Assembly: GCA_902766085.1 (NCBI GenBank)
Contig: CACXCH010000049.1
Coordinates: forward strand, 1 to 17,858
Direction of reading: 5' to 3'
Length of the DNA: 17,858 nt
Source: an uncultured Eubacteriales bacterium
Lineage (GTDB): Bacteria > Bacillota > Clostridia > TANB77 > CAG-508
Made by a program: the position numbers and the translations under genes. Position 1 is the stretch's first letter; each line of letters opens with the position of its first letter. Shown in pieces: positions 13,199 to 17,858 of this stretch. Under the pieces are notes generated by a model that did no database searches, had not been told where the DNA came from, and saw nothing but the letters and a program-made list of their open reading frames with translations.

Positions 13199-14491
13199 AT
13201 GAAAATTTTGATGTTAACATGGGAATACCCACCAAGAATTGTTGGAGGAATTTCAAGAGTAGTGCATGACTTATCGAGTAGATTAATAAAGGATGGCCAT
13301 GAAGTAACTGTTGTAACCTACAGAGATGGAGATACGCCATATTATGAAAACGATAAGGGAGTTGAAGTATATAGAGTTGATAACTATATGATAAACCCTA
13401 ATAATTTCATTGACTGGATAATGCAACTAAATTTTAATATGGTTGCAAAAGCTACAGAGTTAATATCAAAAGGAAATAAATTTGATGTAATACACGCACA
13501 TGATTGGCTTGTTACTTACGCAGCCAAATCGCTAAAGGATGCATTTAATATTCCAATTGTAGCAACAATACATGCAACCGAAAGTGGAAGAAATAGTGGA
13601 ATACACAATGAAACACAAAGATACATAAACGATACAGAATGGCTTTTAACTTATGAATCGACAGAGGTAATTGTTAATAGCAACTTTATGAAGAGTGATA
13701 TTCAAAGACTATTTGGTTTACCATTTGACAAAATAAATGTTATTCCAAATGGAATTAATTTAACGAATTTTACGGGAATTGAAAGAGATTATGACCTTAG
13801 AAGACAATATGCAATGGATAATGAAAAGATTATTCTTTATGTCGGAAGGCTTGTTTACGAAAAAGGAATCCAATATTTAATTGGCGCAATGCCTAAAATA
13901 TTGCAAAATTATCACGATGCTAAGCTTGTAATTTGCGGACGAGGTGGTATGATTGATGAACTTAGGAGCGAAGCACATAATTTAGGGATTGATAACAAAG
14001 TTTATTTTGCAGGATATTGTGATTCTAAAAAAGTACAAAAAATGTATAAATGTGCAGATGTAGCCGTATTTCCTAGTACGTATGAACCATTTGGAATTGT
14101 AGCTCTTGAAGCAATGCTTGCAGGAGTTCCAACTGTTGTATCTGATGTTGGAGGGCTTAATGAAATAATTGAGCATGGAGTTACAGGAATGAAAAGCTAC
14201 GCTGGAAATAGTAATTCAATTGCCGATTCTGTTTTATCATTGTTGTTTGACAAAAAACTTTGCGACACGGTATCAAAGAATGCAATAAAGAAGGTCAAAG
14301 ATTTATATAATTGGAATAAAATTGCTCAGGATACACACTATGTATATGAACAAGCAATTAGCCAAACTGAAGCTGAAAAACACGCAGAGGAGATTGAACA
14401 AGAAAAATCGAATAAAGCTTCAAAAGTATTAAAAACTCAAAAAGAAATAAATAACTTACTTACATTCCATAAAAGAAATGCTTTTGCATAA
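13199..14491 (+). CDS. GT4 glycosyltransferase, glycogen/starch synthase-like
   Basis: This 430-residue GT-B enzyme starts MKILMLTWEYPPRIVGGISR, the N-terminal pattern of glycogen/starch-synthase-like GT4/GT5 proteins, in which the lysine or arginine before VGG contacts the sugar nucleotide. DVIHAHDW follows, then the C-terminal domain: ILYVGRLVYEKGIQYLI, GRGGM, FAGY, and the donor-binding YEPFGIVALEAM with E296 and E304 (E-x7-E). The last ~45 residues form a charged helical tail. The ATG at 13199 has AAAGGA 8 bases upstream; an in-frame ATG at 13157 would add 14 Lys/Arg-rich residues and is unlikely. It is divergent from the DUF4912-GH57 operon, and together they look like an elongation and branching set for an alpha-glucan. 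The donor (ADP- or UDP-glucose) is not determined. Confidence 0.9.
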   Translation: MKILMLTWEYPPRIVGGISRVVHDLSSRLIKDGHEVTVVTYRDGDTPYYENDKGVEVYRVDNYMINPNNFIDWIMQLNFNMVAKATELISKGNKFDVIHAHDWLVTYAAKSLKDAFNIPIVATIHATESGRNSGIHNETQRYINDTEWLLTYESTEVIVNSNFMKSDIQRLFGLPFDKINVIPNGINLTNFTGIERDYDLRRQYAMDNEKIILYVGRLVYEKGIQYLIGAMPKILQNYHDAKLVICGRGGMIDELRSEAHNLGIDNKVYFAGYCDSKKVQKMYKCADVAVFPSTYEPFGIVALEAMLAGVPTVVSDVGGLNEIIEHGVTGMKSYAGNSNSIADSVLSLLFDKKLCDTVSKNAIKKVKDLYNWNKIAQDTHYVYEQAISQTEAEKHAEEIEQEKSNKASKVLKTQKEINNLLTFHKRNAFA

Positions 14492-14536
14492 AAAGATTTT
14501 ATAGAGAAAGTTAAGAACTAAAATTAGGAGGTCTTT

Positions 14537-14881
14537 ATGTATATATATGATGCTGCAAATCAGCTAGCTCAAAGCATTAGAGATTCTAGCGAATATAAAA
14601 ATTTTAAAAATGCAAAAGACAAATTATTTGAAAATCCAGAAAAGAAAAAAGAAATAGAAGAATTTGAAAAACTAAAGCAAGAAGTACAGATTATGGAAGT
14701 AAGGCAACAAAACAACCAAGCGATAGATGAGATAGATAAAAAGAATAAGCTTGAAAAAATGTATAATGTACTCATTGAAAATAAAGACATTAAAGAATAT
14801 TTTGATTATGAAATTAGCTTTAATAAAATGATTTATGATATTAATAAAATAATTGGAAATGCTATAAAGGAATTAATATGA
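14537..14881 (+). CDS. YlbF/YmcA family protein
   Basis: This 114-residue, all-helical charged protein begins MYIYDAANQLAQSIRDSSEY, with the KNAKDKLFENPEKKKEIEEF pattern typical of the Com_YlbF family (PF06133). In Bacillus, YlbF, YmcA and YaaT form a complex that acts with RNase Y and affects sporulation, competence and biofilm formation. Which paralogue this is cannot be told. AGGAGG sits 5 bases before the ATG, a strong site. It follows the GT4 gene by 45 bases and may be cotranscribed with it. No cysteine is present, so it lacks the Fe-S ligand cysteines seen in some members of the Bacillus complex. Confidence 0.85.
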   Translation: MYIYDAANQLAQSIRDSSEYKNFKNAKDKLFENPEKKKEIEEFEKLKQEVQIMEVRQQNNQAIDEIDKKNKLEKMYNVLIENKDIKEYFDYEISFNKMIYDINKIIGNAIKELI

Positions 14882-15008
14882 TAATTATTTGAAATAAATA
14901 AAAATAGCGATTATTTTATGACATAAATAAATGAATAACTATTTTATAAATAAGATAGTTCTTAAAAAAATGTAAGAATTGAGAGATTAAGTTATGCAAA
15001 GGAAAAAT

Positions 15009-15281
15009 ATGAAAAGAGAAAGTGGAATAACGCTTGTAATATTGACTGTTACGATAATTGTTATGATGATAATTACCGCTATAACTGTTAGTCATATAAG
15101 TGGAGAATATAAAGTAAGCTTAAATGCTCAAGAAAATCAAAATAAAAAGTTTAATAATCAATTAAGCGGCACTGAAGAAAATATTAATGAGCTTGATACA
15201 ACTTGGAAAAATATTACACAAAAAAAGCAGGTTGATAATGAGCTGGTGTTTAATGAAACTACAAATGAGCTATCAAGATAA
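15009..15281 (+). CDS. Small prepilin-like single-pass membrane protein
   Basis: The chosen ATG has AAAGGA 5 bases upstream and gives 90 residues; an ATG at 14994 would add five residues but has a weak site. The N-terminus MKRESGITLVILTVTIIVMM has a basic leader, a Gly followed by a hydrophobic segment to about residue 30, in the style of type IV prepilin-like proteins of Clostridia (SGITLxxLxxTIIV). Prepilin peptidase would cut after G6. The usual Glu at +5 is missing, as in many clostridial members. After the membrane helix only ~60 polar, Asn/Gln/Glu-rich residues remain, with no conserved pilin beta-domain, so it may be a minor or degenerate pseudopilin. It lies 25 bases before asnS; no pilus assembly genes are visible. 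Confidence 0.65.
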   Translation: MKRESGITLVILTVTIIVMMIITAITVSHISGEYKVSLNAQENQNKKFNNQLSGTEENINELDTTWKNITQKKQVDNELVFNETTNELSR

Positions 15282-15306
15282 ATAATACGTAATATGGAGG
15301 AGAGTT

Positions 15307-16701
15307 ATGGACAACTATACACTTGTTAAAGATTTATATAAAAACACAGACTTATATTCAGATAAGGATATTAAATTAGGGGGGTGGGTTAGAACATTAC
15401 GCAGCTCAAATGCTTTCGGATTTATTGAACTAAATGATGGAACTTTTTTTAAGAACATTCAAATAGTTTTTGACAATGAACTAGATAATTTTGATGAAAT
15501 AACTAAAACGACAATAGGATCTTCAATTATTGTTAATGGAAAATTTGTAAAAACAGAAAATGCCAAACAACCATTTGAAGTACACGCTAAAAATATTGAA
15601 ATATATAATTTAGCAGATAAAGATTATCCAATACAAAAAAAGAATACTAGTTTTGAGTTCTTAAGAACACAAGCACACTTACGTCCTAGAACAAATACAT
15701 TTAATGCTGTTTTTAGGGTTAGAAGTTTGTTATCTTATGCTATTCATAAGTTCTTCCAAGAAAGAGGATTTGTGTATGTTCATACACCACTAATAACTGG
15801 AAGTGATGCAGAAGGCGCTGGAGAAATGTTTAATGTAACTTCACTAGATCTTGCAAATATACCAAAGGATAAAAATGGAAAAGTTGATTTCTCAAAGGAC
15901 TTTTTTGAAAAAAATGCTCATTTGACTGTTAGTGGCCAACTTGAGGGTGAAACGTATTCAGCAGCATTTAGAAACATATATACATTTGGACCAACATTTA
16001 GAGCGGAAAACTCAAACACAGTAAAACATGCTGCAGAATTTTGGATGATTGAACCTGAAATGTCTTTTGCTGATTTAAATGACTACCTTGATACAGCTGA
16101 AGCAATGTGTAAATATATAATTTCTTATGTACTTGAAAATGCACCTGAAGAAATGGCATTTTTTGATAAATTTATTGCCCCAGGTTTGCTTGACAAATTA
16201 AACGTTACAATTGAAAAGGACTTTGGGAGAATAACATATACTGACGCAATAAAAGAACTTGAGAAGAATAATGACAAATTTGAATTTAAAGTTTCTTGGG
16301 GAGTTGATATTCAAACAGAACATGAAAGATTTTTAAGCGAAAAAGTTTTTGGAAGACCTGTATTTGTAACTGATTATCCAAAAGATATAAAGGCATTTTA
16401 TATGAAACAAAATCCAGATGGAAAGACAGTGGCTGCATCTGACTTACTTGTTCCAGGGATTGGTGAGCTTATTGGAGGAAGTCAAAGAGAGGAAGATATT
16501 TCAAAATTAAAACAAAGAATGAAAGAGCTTAATCTAAAAGAAGAGGACTACTGGTGGTATCTTGACTTACGTAGATTCGGTTCAGTTCCTCATTCGGGAT
16601 TTGGATTAGGATTTGAAAGAATGATGATGTATGTAACTGGAATGCAAAACATAAGAGATGTTATACCATATCCAAGGACACCAAAAAATTGCGAATTTTA
16701 A
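15307..16701 (+). CDS. asnS: Asparaginyl-tRNA synthetase
   Basis: This 464-residue class IIb synthetase attaches asparagine to tRNA-Asn. The N-terminal OB-fold anticodon-binding domain covers ~residues 20-105 (VRTLRSSNAFGFIELNDGT). The catalytic domain has motif 1 around residues 145-160, motif 2 with FRAE at 231-234 followed by NSNTVKHAAEFWMIEPE, and motif 3 with GLGFER at 433-438 followed by YVTGMQNIRDVIPYPRTP. The motif 2 and 3 forms and the NCEF end distinguish AsnRS from AspRS. GGAGGAGAGTT precedes the ATG. I saw no T-box leader upstream; the gene is close behind the prepilin-like gene and perhaps cotranscribed with it. Having AsnRS means the cell can make Asn-tRNA directly, which suits the Asn-rich proteins encoded nearby. 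Confidence 0.97.
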   Translation: MDNYTLVKDLYKNTDLYSDKDIKLGGWVRTLRSSNAFGFIELNDGTFFKNIQIVFDNELDNFDEITKTTIGSSIIVNGKFVKTENAKQPFEVHAKNIEIYNLADKDYPIQKKNTSFEFLRTQAHLRPRTNTFNAVFRVRSLLSYAIHKFFQERGFVYVHTPLITGSDAEGAGEMFNVTSLDLANIPKDKNGKVDFSKDFFEKNAHLTVSGQLEGETYSAAFRNIYTFGPTFRAENSNTVKHAAEFWMIEPEMSFADLNDYLDTAEAMCKYIISYVLENAPEEMAFFDKFIAPGLLDKLNVTIEKDFGRITYTDAIKELEKNNDKFEFKVSWGVDIQTEHERFLSEKVFGRPVFVTDYPKDIKAFYMKQNPDGKTVAASDLLVPGIGELIGGSQREEDISKLKQRMKELNLKEEDYWWYLDLRRFGSVPHSGFGLGFERMMMYVTGMQNIRDVIPYPRTPKNCEF

Positions 16702-16714
16702 AGGCTACAACAAT

Positions 16715-16736
16715 AACGCAAAAAAATGTGCGTTTT
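16715..16736 (+). terminator. Weak hairpin with T-run after asnS
   Basis: AACGCA (16715-16720) and TGCGTT (16728-16733) form a 6-base stem with a 7-base A-rich loop, followed by TTA. It is short and may terminate only partly, allowing read-through to the Asn-rich gene downstream. Confidence 0.4.
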
Positions 16737-16805
16737 AGAAGTTACAAAATAAATAAAACAAACCATTTTGAATATAGAAAAAAATAAAAAATAGGAGGAA
16801 TACTG

Positions 16806-17858
16806 ATGAGAGAAGAGAGTAATCAGAATAATAATCCATATAATATTAACTACTTAAATAATGATGGCTTATCTAATGAAAATCAGTCAAGTAATAATGG
16901 ATTTTTTATGGGAAATCAGATAAATGCAAATAGTGGAATATTTAATGGAAGTCAAATAAATAGCAATATGTTAAATCAAAATCCATATTATTTTGGGGAA
17001 ATGCCAAATAATTATTCATCAAATTTTAGCAATGAAAGTTCAAATCAAAATAATCCAATTTTTAAGTTTGATAGTATTGATAATAAAAATACTCAAGATA
17101 ATGTAATGCCGGGTTTTGAAAATGCAAATAATACAAACAGCTCAAATACACAAGGCAATGTAATGCCAGGTTTTGAAAATGTAAATAATGCAAATACACA
17201 AGGTAATGTAATGCCGGGCTTTGAAAATGTAAATAATGCAAATACACAAGGTAATGTAATGCCGGTTTTTGAAAGCTCAAACAATGCAAATGAACAAGAT
17301 AACGTAATGCCAGGGTTTGAAAATGTAAATAGTGCAAATACACAAGAAAATGTAATGCCCGGATTTGAAAACGAAGACTACACTAACACTCAAGAAAGTA
17401 CGACGCCAGAAGTTGAAAAACAACCTTTACCTGAAATGCAAAATTTCTCAAAAGAAAAAATTCAGAACAATGGTCAATCCGTTTATGTTGATCAAGGATT
17501 TGATAGCAGTTACGATGGTGGAGATCAAAGCTATAATAATGAGCAGTATAGTAACCTTTTAAATCAGCAACAATACCAGAACCAGACTGCAAATGGTAAT
17601 TATATCAATGAAAACCAATATCAAAATACGCAGAACAATAATCTAAACTCTAATGATCAATATCAAAACACACAATATAATAGTCTAAATTCAAATGATC
17701 CTTATCAAACACAATACAACAATACAAATACAGGTGATCCATATCAACAGCAATATAACAACACAAATACAAATGATCCATATCAGTCACAATATAATAT
17801 GAATTCTAATCAAAATATGCAGTATAATAATAACTATGCTCAACAAAATATGGACCAA
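16806..17858 (+). CDS. Asn/Gln-rich repeat protein, N-terminal part (runs off the right edge)
   Basis: The frame from this ATG is open for 351 codons to the window end, so the 3' end is unseen. AGGAGG (16793-16798) is 7 bases upstream, a strong site. No signal peptide or membrane segment is visible; roughly 30% of residues are Asn, with Gln, Ser, Tyr and Gly common. Parts in order: an Asn-rich lead (residues 1-98); six tandem units of NVMPGFENVNNANTQG type (residues 99-197); a more acidic, less repetitive linker; and five 12-15-residue units of NDPYQxQYNNTNT type (about residues 268-334). Such prion-like, disordered stretches commonly precede a membrane or zinc-ribbon domain in clostridial proteins, but nothing of that kind is visible here. 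I do not recognise the family and give no function. Confidence 0.8.
   Translation, partial: MREESNQNNNPYNINYLNNDGLSNENQSSNNGFFMGNQINANSGIFNGSQINSNMLNQNPYYFGEMPNNYSSNFSNESSNQNNPIFKFDSIDNKNTQDNVMPGFENANNTNSSNTQGNVMPGFENVNNANTQGNVMPGFENVNNANTQGNVMPVFESSNNANEQDNVMPGFENVNSANTQENVMPGFENEDYTNTQESTTPEVEKQPLPEMQNFSKEKIQNNGQSVYVDQGFDSSYDGGDQSYNNEQYSNLLNQQQYQNQTANGNYINENQYQNTQNNNLNSNDQYQNTQYNSLNSNDPYQTQYNNTNTGDPYQQQYNNTNTNDPYQSQYNMNSNQNMQYNNNYAQQNMDQ
17100..17396 (+). repeat. Six tandem 48-base (16-residue) coding repeats
   Basis: Units start at 17100, 17157, 17205, 17253, 17301 and 17349. The first is 57 bases long, the rest 48. Translated core: NVMPGFE then Asn-rich filler ending in QG, QD or QE. Units 2 and 3 are identical at protein level and differ by about two bases, suggesting recent duplication; unit 4 has Val in place of Gly in MPGFE. 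Confidence 0.9.
17607..17807 (+). repeat. Second set of coding repeats (five units of 36-45 bases)
   Basis: Unit starts are 17607, 17652, 17694, 17733 and 17772, encoding NENQYQNTQNNNLNS, NDQYQNTQYNSLNS, NDPYQTQYNNTNT, GDPYQQQYNNTNT and NDPYQSQYNMNS. They share (N/G)D(P/Q)YQ and QYNN cores and sit downstream of the NVMPGFE array in the same protein. Confidence 0.8.

Noticed and set aside
15282..15306. T-box riboswitch for asnS
   Set aside because: Only 25 bases separate asnS from the preceding gene, and no T-box sequence or antiterminator was seen in or before this gap.
17062..17343. Minus-strand open frames opposite the NVMPGFE repeats, with repeated Leu/His/Tyr composition
   Set aside because: They are mirror images of the plus-strand coding repeats, lack ribosome binding sites, and lie inside a long plus-strand frame with a strong start site.
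17100..17396. CRISPR-like regularly spaced repeats
   Set aside because: The units are contiguous, in frame and protein-coding, with no constant repeat plus unique spacer pattern and no cas genes nearby.

Overview
The window is AT-rich DNA (roughly 30% G+C by eye) with AGGAGG/AAAGGA ribosome binding sites, a SpoVT sporulation regulator and a tRNA gene that encodes its own CCA. This points to a spore-forming, low-G+C Gram-positive bacterium, most likely an uncultured Clostridia member. It is mostly chromosomal housekeeping sequence with a few accessory, low-complexity and odd genes between.

Left part (1-3466): the 3' end of an Rpn-type PD-(D/E)XK nuclease/transposase gene runs in from the edge and converges on spoVT (minus strand), with a long inverted repeat between them. 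A 376-base divergent region separates spoVT from a membrane-anchored CapA-family gene and holds back-to-back candidate promoters, a palindrome, a mini-ORF with its own ribosome binding site and interspersed repeats. Next is an Asn/Asp/Ser-rich protein ending in a ferritin-like helical domain.

Middle (3581-6247): a YqeG-type HAD phosphatase, then a GT4 glycosyltransferase split into two frames exactly at a seven-A run, then a GT11 fucosyltransferase-like gene. The two transferases probably work together on a surface glycan. A strong promoter then drives tRNA-Glu(CTC), which sits only 37 bases before trigger factor (tig) with no visible terminator between. tig, clpP and clpX follow in the classical order: nascent-chain folding followed by the ClpXP protease. 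Each has its own terminator or leader, and the clpP-clpX gap carries degenerate ~30-base tandem repeats.

Right part (10090-17858): after a pair of ~45-base direct repeats comes a divergent alpha-glucan cluster. On the minus strand are a DUF4912 protein with a histone-H1-like basic tail and a TTG start, then a GH57 branching enzyme; on the plus strand is a GT4 glycogen-synthase-like transferase. Together they could elongate and branch a glycogen-like polymer. Then come a YlbF-family protein, a small prepilin-like membrane protein, asparaginyl-tRNA synthetase (asnS), and the 5' part (351 codons, running off the right edge) of an extremely Asn/Gln-rich protein with two sets of tandem repeats.

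I found no clear novel defence or mobile system. The most notable signals are the A-run frame break that would restore a complete glycosyltransferase, the tRNA-tig arrangement, the repeat-built leader of clpX, the recurring intergenic motif family, and the two low-complexity Asn-rich proteins, one directly after asnS.
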